Both the position numbers and the translations under genes were made by a program. A DNA stretch of 64,000 nucleotides, taken from NCBI GenBank assembly GCA_001179505.1, contig CDMY01000170.1, positions 113,077 to 177,076 of the forward strand. Reading direction: 5' to 3'. The DNA comes from Vitrella brassicaformis (Eukaryota; Sar; Vitrellaceae). Positions 1 through 12,749 of the stretch are shown piece after piece. The stretch's first letter is position 1. Each line of letters starts with the position of its first letter. The notes beneath the pieces were generated by a model. It saw only the letters and a program-made list of their open reading frames with translations. It was not told the origin of the DNA and did not search any database.

Positions 1-3000
1 TTGCTTACGTCCTTTTCCCACTCTCCCTCCTCCTCATAGATGTTGAGATCCTTCCGCACCAACACGGGACCGCCCCCTGACACACGACACACCACACACC
101 ACACACGCACAACAGAGAAAGCACCACATATGTGTGTGGGAGGAAGCGCAAAAGAGTGCACTGGTGGGATGTCTGGCTGTGTGTGTGTGTGCAGCGCCCC
201 ACCGTGGAAGAAGGTGAAGAGCCCCCAGACGGCGGCGTTGACGCCGATGTAGTGGATGCGCACCTTCAGGTTCTTCTTGGGCTGCCATACGCCATCCTCT
301 GATCCATGACACACACCCACACACCCACACACGCACACAGAAACCTCATCATCCATTGATTTGTGTCTGTCTGTCTGTCGCCTCTCTGTGCTGTGCGTGA
401 CGTGACTGTACTTACTGCATTCGAGCAGATCGGTGTTGTCGACGGCTCCCGGCAGCGTGTTGAGGGCCTGGACGACCGAGTCGAAGCCGCGGGTGCGCTG
501 CTGCTCGCCCCTGATGTAGGCCTTCCAACGGTCCACCCACTTGTTCTCAACCAAATACCTAGGCGGTGGGGGGAGACAGACCCATCGATGCATCCGTCCG
601 TCATACACGCACGACACGATGCCTGCCTGCCTGCCCTTCATTGAACCGACCAGTAGTTGCCCTGTCCAGTGTCCCTGGAGTCATGCTCGCAGATGAGCTG
701 ATACTCCTGCTGACGGCGATCCAGCAACAGGTCCTGTCAGACAGACAGACAGACAGGGAGGAGGGAGCGAGGGAGCATCCACACGCGCACGGCGGCTGTG
801 GTGTGGTTTGGTGTGGTGTGGTGTGGTGTGCTGACCACAAATTGGATGCACGTGTCGCATGGCGAGAGGTCGTTGATCTCAGTGGCCGGCCCGCCGTACA
901 TGGTGACCAGCCGGTGGTACAGCTGGTGACCCATCGGCCGCCACATCATCTACACACACACACACACCACCCAACACGGACACACATGAATGAATGACAA
1001 AAGATGTCCACACGTCGCCCTCCCCGGCTGTCTTCTGTCAGTGCCACTCGCCTCTGACCTGTGCGTGTGCCGGTCTGACAGTGGCGACCCGGCCGTGTGG
1101 GCAGAGGAGGCCGTTCATCTCGATCGGCCCTGGGTTGCTCATCGTCATCAGCCGCTGATACCTAAACCCACACACAATGCATTCAATGCATCCATTTCAT
1201 CTCCCAGTTTCCAAAGAAGCGCGTGTGTCCGACAGATAGACAGACAGACAGACAGGCTGACAGGCTGGGTGACTTACCATCTCTGGGGAACGTATACGAT
1301 GCTGCCGACGGCGCTGTCTGACAGTTCGTCCTGCTTCTTCTTCCGTGCGCGCGTCATGGGTGCCTCGGCGCGTGGCTGTGGGAGGGCGCGCTGCCTCAGG
1401 TGCTCCAGCACACTCTTGCAGTGCTCCTTGACCGTACGACGATCCTTGACGCGCTGAACCGAACCAATGAGCGATCCATGTGCGGTGTTTTCTCTCTCTC
1501 TCTCCCTGTGTGTATGTGTGTGTGTGTGGTTGTGGTTGTGTGTTGACTGCCCTGCGTACCGACTGTGGTGTGACCTTCTCGTAGAAGAGGTAGTAGGGCT
1601 CTGACCTGGCGACCTGCGTCGAGTCGGATCTGGACACGAGGCCGTCGTCGAAGTGCACCCACTGGTCGCGCTTCTTGTGGTAGACGTAGGCCGTGTAGTG
1701 CCCGCCGCCATACGAACCGATATGCTCGATGATACCTGTCAACCTGATGGATGGACGGATGGATGGATGGATGAGCCGATGAACGATACACCACACACTG
1801 GGTGTGAAAGACAGACCTACCTACCTGTACTTGTATGGCTTGGGGTTGGGGGGGTGCTTCTGTCGGTTCCGTGCGATGGCCTCCTCGTCGACAAAGGGCT
1901 CCACATCCAACTCCTCATCCACGGGGAACTGCACCGAACGACTGCACACACACACACACACGTGTGTGTGTCTCAATTCATTGGAATGCATCCACCCGTT
2001 CTGTTCCCTTCCCGCACCGCAGCCACGGACCTGTTCTTGCTGGCGAGCCATCCTGCCTCGTACTTGAACCTCTTGAGGTGTAGGCAGAGCACCTCGGGCA
2101 GGTCGTACAGCTGCAGACGCTTCTCGCCGTCCTGCTTGCTCTGACCGACCAAGGTTGGAGGAACAACGGAAATACGTGTGCGTGGAGTGTAGTATAGTGT
2201 AATGGAGTGTGTGGGTCAGTCAGGTCAGCCAGCCAGCTGACCGCACCTTGCACTTGTCGCACTCGTACTGCTCCGACCCCCTCATGTACTCGGCTGTGCA
2301 GAACTTGCGCAGACAATCGGTCAGCATGATGGGCGGCGTGAAGATCAGCCTGATGGATGGAATCAACACACACACACACAAATGGACAATGGCTGTGCCG
2401 TCTGTCCCTGCTGTCTCGCTTCAGGTAGATCGCTCGCTCCCTGACCCCTTGACGCTGCTGGCCATGAGCTTGAGAGGGGATGTGAGTGCGCCGATCATCG
2501 TGGACGGCTGGGCGTCGGGGGAATCGTCAGCACGGGGCACTCTGCTTGATGGGCAGGAAACAAAGAAAGGCATGACACGAGCTGGGCTGGTCTGTGGGCC
2601 TGCCCCTTTGTTGGTTGATGGCTCTACGAACCTGCAGAGTGCGCCAGCGACGGCCCCTCCGCCCTCGTCGCGTTTGTTGGGGATGGGCAGGTTGATCTCA
2701 TACACCACGTCATAAGTACGCGACACCTGCATGGCAGTGCATGGCATGTACGCCACAGCAGACAGACAGACAGACAGACACCTCAATGTGTCAGTCGCCT
2801 CAATGTGTCAGTCGGTCAGTGGCATGCATGTGATGTGTACGGCTACCGTTTGGCATTTGCAGCACTGGATGCTGCTCGACACGCGACCCGCGAACACCGC
2901 GGCAACGATAGATGTCGGCCGGAACTCCTGCAACAAGCCACGCACGCCACACTATGCACCCACCCACGATTCCCTCCCTGCCTCTCCTCCCTCCCTGTGT

Positions 3001-4900
3001 TGGGAGGGATCCACTCACCTGTGGCTGTTTGTTGTCAGGCTCCTTCCTCTTCTCCTCCTCACAGTCATAAAACTGCGCCGACTGACCACCGGGCGACTCG
3101 TCGCCCCCGGCCCCGCCATCGCCATCGCCGTCGCCGTCACCATCGGCCCTCCCCTCCCCCTCCTCGCTGGTGTAGTGCGACCGGGCCGTGGTCATCTCGC
3201 CACCGCCATCCTGCTGCTCCCTCTCCCTGCGGTTGGCCGGGCGGGGTACCGCTCGCGCGTCGGATGGCAGGACGCCGTTGTGTGGCGGGCCGCCGTCGAG
3301 AGTCATCGGCCTGGGGCCGTTCATCTCCACTGCAGACGAGGAGCTGATGACAGAAATGGGAGAACCAACGCCACGCGTGAAGTGTCGGCTGTCTGTGTGT
3401 CGGACTGACTGGCTGACCTCTTCTTCTTTCGTTCTGCCGGGTCGGTCTCGGTCGGACCGTTGGGCTGTGGTGGGGGGGGCGGGGCGGGGGCGGGGGCGGG
3501 GGCGGGGGCGGGGTGCTCATTGAGACCATCGCTGGCCACAAGAGCCCTCGACGAAGTGGACGCAGTGGATGGGGCGGCCTCGATGGGTCGTGGGAAGAGC
3601 ACGGAGGGGTCGGTCTCACGCACATTTGGATGCTGAGCGAGAAACGAGAAAGTCACACATATATGGGTCACTCACGTCACTCAGCAGCCATCCATCCATC
3701 GGCAGTCTGCCTGTCTGTCTGTCTGTCTGTGTCAGTGGCAAGCGTAGGGTGGTACCTGGCCGTGCAGCTCTTCGTGCATGATGTCGAGGACGAAGTTGAG
3801 GAACTCCTGAGTGTCGTGCTGCGCGTACCCCTGGAACATCGGATTCAAAGTCGACGCAACCTTCAGAATGTCCTGCAGTGGGTGCACCACACACAAGACA
3901 GACACCAACACAGCACACAACACAACCAACAAAACCATTGGGTACTGTGTGGTCGATTGTGTTGTGTTGTGTACCCCCGGTGCCTCGACGGAGACGTTGG
4001 TCTCCCACGCGTGCTGAAACAGCCGGATCAGCTCGCGAACCAGACTGCAGTCAACGTAACGTCACACCCAGCAGCCAGCCGGTCTGTCTGTCTGTTTGTC
4101 TGTGTGGCGTCACGTGAAGTGACGTGCTTGGTGTTTGTTCAAGGCGTACAGCTGTGAGGGCTTGTCGCTTTCGCCTCTGGGGTAGAGCTCGGCGGGGCAC
4201 GACTTGCGCAGCGCCTTCTGGAGAGGCCGCGTGTGGATCTGTGAGGACACAACACAAAACAACACAACACAACACAAAACACAATCACAGAGATACCCAA
4301 TGAATGAGTGTTGGTGTCTGTCTGTCAGCATTTTATTCACTCTCTGACTGAGTCACTCACTCACCAGGCACTGGAGCGCGGCGTTCATGTAGCACGTGTT
4401 GCCGAGATTCGACAAACCCAACAGACCAACTGGGGGCAACCACACACGTACAGGACAGATAGATAGATAGATAGATGTACTCATTGGGTTTCCACCAGTG
4501 CTGTCCGTGTGGTCCACTTGCTACTTACCGCGGTCTCTCCTCCGCTGTATCATCTGACCCGTCGGCCGCCCATACACACCAGGCTGACACGACACACACC
4601 GCACACGACACACCAGCCATCCCATCCCGTTGGTTGTCTGTCCCTGCACCGCACCCTCCCTCCCCCCACCCATTAGTGCACCTGTATGCCCTGGTTGTAG
4701 AGCCGTGCCTGCCTGCCGCTCCTCTGCCGCTCCACGCCCTCTTGCCGCCCCACGGCATCGTCGCCATGGCCGTACGGCACCTCGTTGTGAGAAGAGGGGG
4801 GTCGGTGGCGATTGGCGACGGGCGGCGAAGACGGCTCGCCACTCGGGTCGCTGAAGTGCATCATGTCGGGACTGCTGTAGTCGTGACTGTTATGCTCCAT
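1..4900 (-). CDS. Ubiquitin-specific protease with C-terminal tandem DUSP domains (3' end beyond window)
   Basis: Cysteine protease of the USP/UCH family, which removes ubiquitin from proteins. The start is the ATG at 4898-4900 and there are at least 15 exons. The Cys box GLSNLGNTCYMNAALQCL lies at about 4380-4440. A QGYAQHDTQEFLNFVL block lies at 3760-3880, zinc-binding pairs at 2860-2900 (SSIQCCKC) and 2250-2350 (YECDKCK), and LPEVLCLHLKRFKYE at 2040-2110. The His box GSYGGGHYTAYVY with FDDGLV follows at 1640-1720. Further 3', PGPIEMNGLLCPHG (1080-1140), LYHRLVTMYGGPA (890-930), NYWYLVENKWVDRWKAYI (across 500-690) and VWGLFTFFHGGG (200 spliced to 80) read as two DUSP modules. A C-terminal DUSP pair recalls USP20/USP33, but the N-terminal ZnF-UBP of those proteins is not seen here. 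Acidic and Pro/Ala-rich inserts separate the thumb and finger regions. The catalytic Cys and His are retained. Confidence 0.9.
1932..1970. repeat. (CA)n/(GTGT) microsatellite in a USP intron
   Basis: cacacacacacacacacgtgtgtgtgtc, read on the sense (minus) strand as a CA run followed by a TG run around a short loop. It is representative of many similar tracts in the introns of this window. Confidence 0.8.
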
Positions 4901-5519
4901 CGCTTGGGCACAGGGGACGGGATCACTCGCTTAAAACACTGGGGAGAGCCCGCAACCAACCTGATTCGACAGCACACACACGCACATAGGCCAACCAACA
5001 CATGGCCATCCATAAGTGAGAGGCCGGCAGGTGAGGGCAAGGTAAGGTGCCTGCCGTGAGTGATGTGTGACTGCATCGCATATATCTATCAAATCGATCA
5101 CGGCTTCTCTCTTAAGCTGGCCTGGCCACGCTCGGCTCCTACCATACACCTTTCGCTCAGCTGACTGACTGCGCATATCGTTGATTGGCGTGGCCTGATC
5201 TTTGTCAGCCGTCTCGCTTCTTCAGAGCCTCTCTGTCTGGCCTGCCTATCCTGCAGCCCTGCCCTCCTCTCACCAGGCTCACAGATGAGCAGACGGCCAG
5301 CAACTCAATCACAGCTCCAATTTCTTCAGATGCGGCGACAGATGAAGGCAGCCATTGCCGGCGGCACTCTCAGCAGCCGCACACCACACCAAAACCGGAG
5401 AAAGGATTTTTGCCAAGCTCGCAATCGTGGTGTTCGAGCTCGCCTCAAGACGCGTCAAAGGAAGAAGACAAACCATCCGAGCTGGAACGCCCATGTGATC
5501 TGCAGCCCTCATTCAAACC
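4901..5519. promoter_or_regulatory. Divergent intergenic region between the USP and GNAT/PhzF genes
   Basis: About 620 bp between two start codons that point away from each other, so both promoters and 5' UTRs should lie here. An open frame from 5285 encodes an Arg/Pro/Ser-rich peptide of 117 aa that enters the next gene in another frame. I read it as 5' UTR. No TATA-like or other recognisable element was seen. Confidence 0.4.
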
Positions 5520-8500
5520 ATGAGCAGCCTGCTCCGGAGCCGCCACTCCGAGTTCGGATCTTGCAAGGGCAACCTGTACCTCCAGCCCTTCGTCAAGGGC
5601 CCGCAGCAAGCACCACAGTTCAGGACCCACTCGGGTGAGTTCCTGCGGCGCAAGGGCATGATCGTCCGAAGGCTTGAAGAGGGCGATGAGGAGGCGTGCG
5701 CACAGATGGACGGCGAGGCCTTCTGCCACGAACCGGCCAGCGACGCCCCTGACCGGCTGGTGCAGACGCTGCAGCGTGCGAGGAGCGAGTCGGCTGACCT
5801 GCTCTTCGGCCTGTTCTCGCAGTTCCCAAATGAGGAGGTGCTGCAGGGGGTGGTCATGGGGCTGCGGACGGCGTGTGAGCCGCTCGTGTGGGACCACATG
5901 CCCTCTCACGAGCTTGACGGAGGTGCTGCAGCACCACCAACCACGCCACACGTCAAAACACATTGATGGTTCTCGTGTGTGGTGTGGTGTGGTGTGGTTG
6001 GTTCAGGGACGTTGCAGCTGTATTGTGTTCGTCTGTCCCGTTGCAAGGCGAGCATGGGCATCGCGTGTTTGGTCAAGTGCTACCTGGAGGTGATAGCCGC
6101 CTCGAGCACCATCAGCCGTGTGTCGGTGTGCTGCAAGGCCTCCCAGCTCGGCAGCTTCCTCGAGTGCGGCATGGCCGTCACAAGACACTGCAACGAATTG
6201 GACCATCTGCCAGACGGTATGTATGGTCGTATGCCACAGACAGCCACACAAACTGAGATGGACTCCGTCTTTGTGAGTACGTCACGTACGTCATTTGCTT
6301 TGTGTGGTGTGTTAGGTCCGTGGCTCGAGTTGTCCATGTGCCTGGACGAGTTGCGGACGCAGCCGTTTGTGATAGTGGACTGCTTCCCTCCCCAGGCCAA
6401 ACCCTTCACGGGCAACCCCATCTGCTGCATCTTCACGCAGCAGGGGGGAGATGCCAACTGGATGCAGGTAGGTGCCCTCAGACACACACACACACACACA
6501 CAGGGAGGGATGGTCGATCGAGTCACACGGATCTGTGCACTGCACGTGTTGTGTGTTGTGTTCTTTCGTTTTCAGGGAGCAGCGAATGAGTTGGGTTGCA
6601 ACGAGACGTGTTTTATCCAACCGTCGAGGGACCCCCGCATCACCTCGCAGGAACTGGCGGGCACCGGACAGTGCCACTATGACCTCAGGTACATAATGAG
6701 GGAGGATATCAGCCACGACAAACCGTCAGTTTGCACACGCCTGCATCTGCGTGTCCATTGCGTCGGTGCAGGTCGTTTACCCCGCACTGTGAGGTCGACT
6801 GTGGCCACGCGTTGCTGGGCGCCGCCAAGGCACTCTGGATCTCACAGAGAGCACCGGTAGGTAGGGAGGGAGATACACAAACAACGTCTGACTGACTCAC
6901 CCATCCCATCATGGGCCATCCATACGCCCCTGCTCTTCCTCCCTCCCTTGCATCTGAGCTCAGGACGACTGCGTGATAGTTTTCCACACCCGTTCGGGCG
7001 AGCTGAGTGCCCGCGTGTGTGGGTCGCAGCCGGCCGTGTTCCGCAAGGCCCGCCTGCCCATCATTGCCAACCACTCCAGCGAGCTCGGCCAGATCGGCCT
7101 CCCCGTTGCGTCATCCATGGACGGCGCCATGAGCGAGGCATCCGAGCCCTCCACGCCCATCTCCCCGGGACTGCCCCTCTCACAGACGTGGGACGAGCGG
7201 TCCGACCGTTCCTCGAGCTCACCGGGATCGGCTTACATGGGCGGCGTGCACGCGACGGTCCGTGACCGCGCAGAGTGGATCGAGTTGGACTTCCCGCTGA
7301 TCCAAGCAGTCCCCGTGGACATCCATGGGGCCGACATCCCATCTTCGGTGGCCAACATGAAGCGGACCAAGCCGGCAGGAGGCGACGATGACGAGGGGCA
7401 GGACAGCGACGAGACGGGCGACCTCGGCATGTGGCGGCAGGCGACGACGAGTGTCAAGAGCACCAGCGGTGAGGGCCTCAACGGCATCTCGGGCACGCCA
7501 CCGCCACGTCTGCCTAGCAGATCCTTCTCAATGCTGGGAAGGTCGCCGGGCGCGAGGCTGCCGATTCCACTGGCGGGCGGGCCCAGCACGCCCCGGGTGG
7601 ACAGCACGCTCGACGTTCTCGACCACAACGAGCGTGCTGCCGTGTCGCATCGGAGGGAGTTGCTCATGGCACCGGTGAGAGAGACAAGACACCGACAGGC
7701 AGATGGGCAGATTGACAGTGTGTGTGTTTCTCTTCTCTCTCTCTCTCTTTGTTCGTTCAGTCGTTGGTAGAGGCGTTGGGTGTGGATGCCGACGAGGTGG
7801 TGTTTATCGGCCGCACCGACAGCGACATGCTCATCGAGGTGACCGACCCTGCCGTCCTGCAGGTAAGTGGGTGGTGTGGGTGCAAGAAGACAGACACGTA
7901 GACGTAGACAAGGACTCGTGTGCCGATCGATCAATGCTTCTGTCGTTGCTGTGCAGAGATTGCGTCCCGAGTATCATCGTGTGGCTGCGTGTTGCCGTCG
8001 GGGCGTCATCATCACCTGCCGTGCCACGCCCAACGACCCCATCGTCAACGAACTCAAAAAGCGGTTCTCCACACGGGTGAGGGCGACGACACACGCAGCA
8101 CGACCACATGGACGTCATGCTCGCCCGCCTCGTGTGTGCGGTGCGCAGATCGACTTTCTGTCGAGGTTCTTCGCCCCGAGAATCGGCATCCCGGAGGACC
8201 CGGTCACGGCGGGTATGCGGACAGACACTCTCACATCCGTCCGCACTCTTTGCCATGTCGGCATTTCGTTCTTGTTTTGTGGGATAGGCATCTACAACTG
8301 CCTGGGTCCCTATTGGGCGTCATCTCTGGACCGTTTCGACCTCATCGCCTACCAGCTGTCGCACCGTGGGGGCATCGTGGCCATCAGTGTGGACCTCCGC
8401 AGCAGCAGGGTCAAGCTGTACGGCCAGGCGGTGAGCTCGGTGGAGGGCAAGCTGACCAAGAAGGCGGTCCCGATGAACAACCCAGAGGACCTGTCGCTCA

Positions 8501-8526
8501 GCGTCATGCGCATCTTCGCGTCATAG
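5520..8526 (+). CDS. PhzF-like isomerase-fold protein with GNAT-like N-terminal part
   Basis: About nine exons. The first two join cleanly (5520-5922 to 6007, phase 1) and encode MIVRRLEEGDEEACAQM and, later, VCCKASQLGSFLECGM, which are GNAT-like in layout only. The exon at about 6315-6468 starts the PhzF-type fold: FTGNPICCIF, then ELGCNETCFIQPS, where the Glu of NET matches the family's catalytic acid, then LRSFTPHCEVDCGHALLGAAKALW across the 6690/6773 splice. A second half follows: RFFAPRIGIPEDPVTAG, then GPYWASSL and SHRGG, ending at TAG 8524-8526. PhzF proteins are dimeric-fold epimerases or isomerases of small molecules; the substrate here cannot be told. A Ser/Pro/Asp-rich insert of about 180 residues (7090-7670) sits inside the fold and is absent from typical members. 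The usual GSAH after the DPVT motif reads AGIYN. The PhzF call is firm; the GNAT call is weak. Confidence 0.75.
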
Positions 8527-10027
8527 CTCGTGTGTAGCACATAGCAACAGAGGGCATGTGAGGGGAGGGGAGGGGAAGGAGGGGAAGGAGGGGAAGGAGG
8601 GGAAGAATGGAGAGGTATCTTTTTCGTGGTCTCCGGAGAGAGATGGGCAAATGGTTGTTTGGTTGTGTAACTAGATAGCTGTGTGTTGAATTTAGGGGCG
8701 GGTGGCCGACTGATTGAATGGAATCTGCATTCGGTGACACAGAGAGAGAGAGAGAGAGAGGCGACTTTTGTAACATGACAAGACGTGAATGCAATGCATC
8801 TTTCGGGGGGCTGGGTGAGCGGTAATGCTTTTTGCCTAGCTACTTGCCATGTTTTTCGTCGGTCGAGGGCGATACGATGCGTGCGGTGCTTTCTACGGGA
8901 TGGGGTCGTGACGGCGCCCCAGACAGCGAACGCGTGTGTGGTGTGTGCGTATCGTGTATGTGGTGTGGTGTGTCATGTCATGTCGCTCCGAATGGACGGA
9001 CTGGTGGCGCACAGCACAGCTGGGGTTTATCTATCTATCGGCCGATCAATCGACGAATGAATGGGCGGTGATCGACGGGCAATGGGGGTGTGTGTGTGTG
9101 TGTGTGCGTCCAACCGGTGTGTGGTGTGTAATCCAGTGCAGTGTGTGCTGTGTATTTTTCTCCTCTGCGGGAAAGCTTTACTCGACCCCCGGTTTCTTTT
9201 GTAGTGTGGCTGCGTGTGGCTGGCTGACTGGCATCAGGAAGGGACAGTGACAAGACAGAGGTGCGGTTTGTTTGTTGATGTCGATCTGTCGCGAAGCCCG
9301 GTGGTGTTGCGGTCGTCCTTCGGGCCTCGTTCATCTCCCGCAGCAGCGAACACACATAGTCATGAGCGGCGCTGCGTGTCTGCTGCTGAGGGAAGTGTCT
9401 GCGTGACACGTGAGACGGCGGCACACACACAGGGCAGGCATGATTGGATGGACTAACGGACGGACGATGGATGGATGGATGGATCTGGCTGCCCCCACGA
9501 CTGACTGCGTACATGGATGGATCTCTAGTGTTGCCTCCCTTGGTGGCGACTACACATTCACTCATTGGCGCCCAGCCAGCCAGAGAGATGACGATTTTTG
9601 CCTCTAGCTGTGTACGGCACAACACATGGACGAGGGTGAGAGTGGGGAGGGGTGTGAGTCGCCGCATGCGGCTTTGCTGATCGGGGTATCTATCTTTTCA
9701 TCTTGTGTCCATCATCGCGTGTGCACGTGAGTGAGTGAGTTGATGACATACCATACACCATGGCTGCGTGTCCGTCCGTCTGTTCGTGCTTATAGCTGCG
9801 TGTGTATTTTTCTCCCATTGCTCGATATCGATGCGTGGATGAATGAGTGAATCGGAATGCGTTGTGCGTTGCTGACAGACGTCTCCCTGCTTGCGTGTCT
9901 CGACACTTTCTGCATGCCTCCGACCGTGTAATCAACGGCCAGCTTGAAGCTCGCAACGGTGGGGGCTCGACGCGAATTCAACTTCGGTTGTCCTCACACA
10001 TGGCATCGCCAGCAACGATGGTGAGAT
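8527..10027. other. Non-coding interval with simple repeats
   Basis: No supported gene in 1.5 kb. It holds a (GGGGAAGGA)n run near 8555-8605, an (AG)n run at 8740-8760, (TG)n at 9086-9106 and (ATGG)n at 9465-9484. Open frames on both strands are made of translated microsatellite. It probably contains the 3' UTR of the upstream gene and the promoter of the ankyrin gene. Confidence 0.5.
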
Positions 10028-12434
10028 ATGACATTGGCCGTTCAGGTTAGTTGCGGATGTCATGTGTCCGTGTACCCCGATCAGAAACGGGGGAACAGCC
10101 TGTGCCGATCTGATGAGGCATTGTGCGAGGGTAAGGAATATGAGGATTTTTGCGCCAAATACGACGCAATAAGTGAGGCTAACGAGACGTTCAAGGATGC
10201 CGCAAGAAGGGGCGACGAGGAGGCTGTCACTCAGTTGATGAACACTCACGGCGTGGACTTCGTGGAGGTCCATTGGAGCGTGAAGAAGACAGCAAATGAA
10301 CTCAGTGAATGTTTGTGCGTTCTCATTTCTGCAGCGGGAACTCTTCCTTGAAGCTGCACTTCAGGGCCACGTGGGCATCATGTCTGTCATGTATAAGAGC
10401 AAACCTGACGTACTGCTGCAAACAAACAAGGTACCAACAAAGACAAACCATCTTGTGTGCTGCGACTGCTGCTGATGAGAAGATGTGTTGGCTTGATGGA
10501 ATGCAGACTGGTGAGACTGCCATGCACTTGGCTGCCTACCATGGCCATCTTGCGGCGGTCGATCAGCTGCTGGAGTGGGATCCCAAACTGATCGATGCAC
10601 GCGGCGCGGTAACAAAGCACACACATGTGTCTGAGCGACGAGGATGGTACTGGTATGTGCTTGTCGCATGATTGAGATGGTCCATTGACGCATGATGAGC
10701 GACCGCCGCTGTTGTGCTATGTGTCAACGCATTTTCCCCCGTCTGACGCCTGAGCGTGTCGATGGTGTGATTGCAGGATGGCTGGACGCCGTTCATGAGG
10801 GCTGCCGAGGAAGGTCATGTGGATGTGATGGAGTTTTTGTATGCCAAAGGAGGGGTCTCTGTTCTGACGCAACAGGCTAATGTGAGACACAGTCGAGCGG
10901 ACAATGTGTCTCTCATCTGATTGATTGCCTTTCCCTCTGTGGATGACACACACACAGCCCGGAACCACGGCACTCCATAAGGCTGTAAACTGGGGCAAAT
11001 CTGCAGCGGTGTCTCAGATGTGAGCGACACTGATGAATGACTGACGCGAACATCTCATCCACACACATTCTCTCTGCGTCGCTGGCTGGACAGGCTCGAG
11101 TGGGGCGGCGGTGCTCTGCTGGACATCAAGGACAATGACGTGAGTGCACACAGATGTGGTTCACACCATCATCGATGGTCGAGTGGTGTGCTCATCGTAT
11201 CTCATGACGACAGGGGGACACGCCGTGGGACTATGCGGAGGACAAGCCGGAGATCAGAGAGACCATGAAGAAGTACAAGCAGCCTGTAAGGGAGTGACTT
11301 ACACGCCCAGACACACGGAGCAACACACGCAATGAGGGGCCATCGGATGTGTGTGGGCATCCTTGACCAATGTCAGGCCGATGACATCTTCGACGCCGTG
11401 AAGCCGGCGATGAGGAAGCCGTTTGTATGTTCATCAACAAAAGAGGAAATGAGATCCTCAATTATTCGGGGAAATGCAAAAAAAACGTCTTCGGGGTATG
11501 CAATCGTGAGGACGACAGAAATGCACTTCAGTGGTCTGTGTGTTTTGCGCAGCGGACACCCTTCCTTTGGGCTGCATTCTATGGTCACGTGGGCATCATG
11601 TCTGTCATGTATAAGAGCAAACCCGACGTACTGCAGCAAACAGACGGGGTACCGACACAGCTAAACCATCTTGTGTCCTGCTCGTGATGAGATGCATTTG
11701 CTTTGATTGAAATGCAGGTCCTTGGTGAGACTGCCATGCATGCGGCTGCCGAGAAGGGCCATCTTGCGGCTGTCAATCAGCTGCTGGAGTGGGATCCCAA
11801 ACTGATCGATGCACGCAGCAATGTAAGGGAGCACACACATGTCTCTGGCGCCTCTTTTATGAGGACTGCATGGGGGTGTGTGTTGATTTTACAGTCCGGC
11901 AAGACGCCATTCGTCGGGGCTGCCGAGAAAGGGCATGTGGATGTGATGACTGCCATGATTGACAAAGGAGGGCACAAGCAGGACCTACTCACACAGAAGG
12001 ACAAAGTGAGAGACGCAGGAAGACAAAGTGTCTCTGATCTGTTTGAATGCCTTTCCCTGTGTGGATGCCACACACGCCAGGACGGCTGGACGGCACTCCA
12101 TTATGCTGCATCTGGGGGCTGCTCTGCAGCGGTGTCTCAGCTGTGAGCGACACTGATGAATGACTGACGCGAACATCTCATCCACACACATTCTTCTGCG
12201 TTGCTGGCTGGACAGGCTCGAGTGGGGCGGCGGTGCTCTGCTGAACATCAAGGACAATGACGTGAGTGCACACAGATGTGGTTCACACCACCATCGATGG
12301 TTGAGTGATCTGCTCATCGTATCTCATGACGACAGGGGGACACGCCGTGGGACAAGGCGAAAAACCAGCCGGAGATCAGAGAGATCATGAAGAAGTACAA
12401 GCCTATGTGTCGGTCTCGCTGCATGATTATGTGA
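10028..12434 (+). CDS. Ankyrin-repeat protein made of two duplicated exon-intron blocks
   Basis: Multi-exon gene whose first exon (MTLAVQVSCGCHVSVYP) is followed by ankyrin repeats, each on its own exon: FLEAALQGHVGIMSVMYKS, TGETAMHLAAYHGHLAAVDQL, DGWTPFMRAAEEGHVDVMEFL and TTALHKAVNWGKSAAVSQ, with GDTPWDYAEDKPEIRE as cap. From about 11380 the series is repeated with a few substitutions (TPFLWAAFYGHVG, GETAMHAAAEKGHLAAVNQL, KTPFVGAAEKGHVDVM, WTALHYAASGGCSAAVSQ, GDTPWDKAKNQPEIRE). The blocks can be one protein if block 1 leaves at CAGCCT|gtaagg (11285) and re-enters at 11377. Ankyrin repeats bind proteins and no enzyme domain is visible. It could instead be two tandem genes, since block 1 also has a stop at 11297. 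The last coding exon is uncertain; a stop occurs at about 12432. Confidence 0.75.
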
Positions 12435-12568
12435 GTCAGAGTCTGTCGGTTACTCGCGTATTGTGAGTGTGTGATCTGACAGTAGGCTTCGACTGATAAT
12501 GTGTCGTCATAAACCGAGGCTGTCACTTGCATGTATTCATGGAAATGACTCTCTGTCTCTCTCACAGT

Positions 12569-12749
12569 GAAAGAACTGCTACGGCGCCTTCAGCTGGTGG
12601 TCCAAGTGCATGCCGCAGCGCAACCGCACCTGCTCGCAATGCAGCGTCTACTCCGTCATCCGCCCGGCCTACGGCAACCGCCTCCTGCTGCCACGTCAGC
12701 TTGTCAAAGACAGGGTCATTCTATCATGCACACTCTTCCCCCTCCTCTG
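12569..12749 (+). other. Possible Cys/Trp-rich exon with TSP1-like spacing
   Basis: After a good acceptor (ctctctctcacag, ending 12567) one frame reads NCYGAFSWWSKCMPQRNRTC and then VYSVIRPAYGN, and stops at 12747-12749. The spacing C-x-G-x-F-S-x-W-S-x-C with a following R-x-R-x-C and YSVxxP resembles a thrombospondin type 1 repeat. Splicing from the ankyrin gene's last clear donor enters a different frame, so ownership is unclear. It overlaps the 3' end of the opposing gene by about 26 bp. Confidence 0.25.

Noticed and set aside
9035-9667. 210-aa minus-strand open frame
   Set aside because: Built from translated (CA)n and (CCAT)n repeats, with no domain or splice logic.
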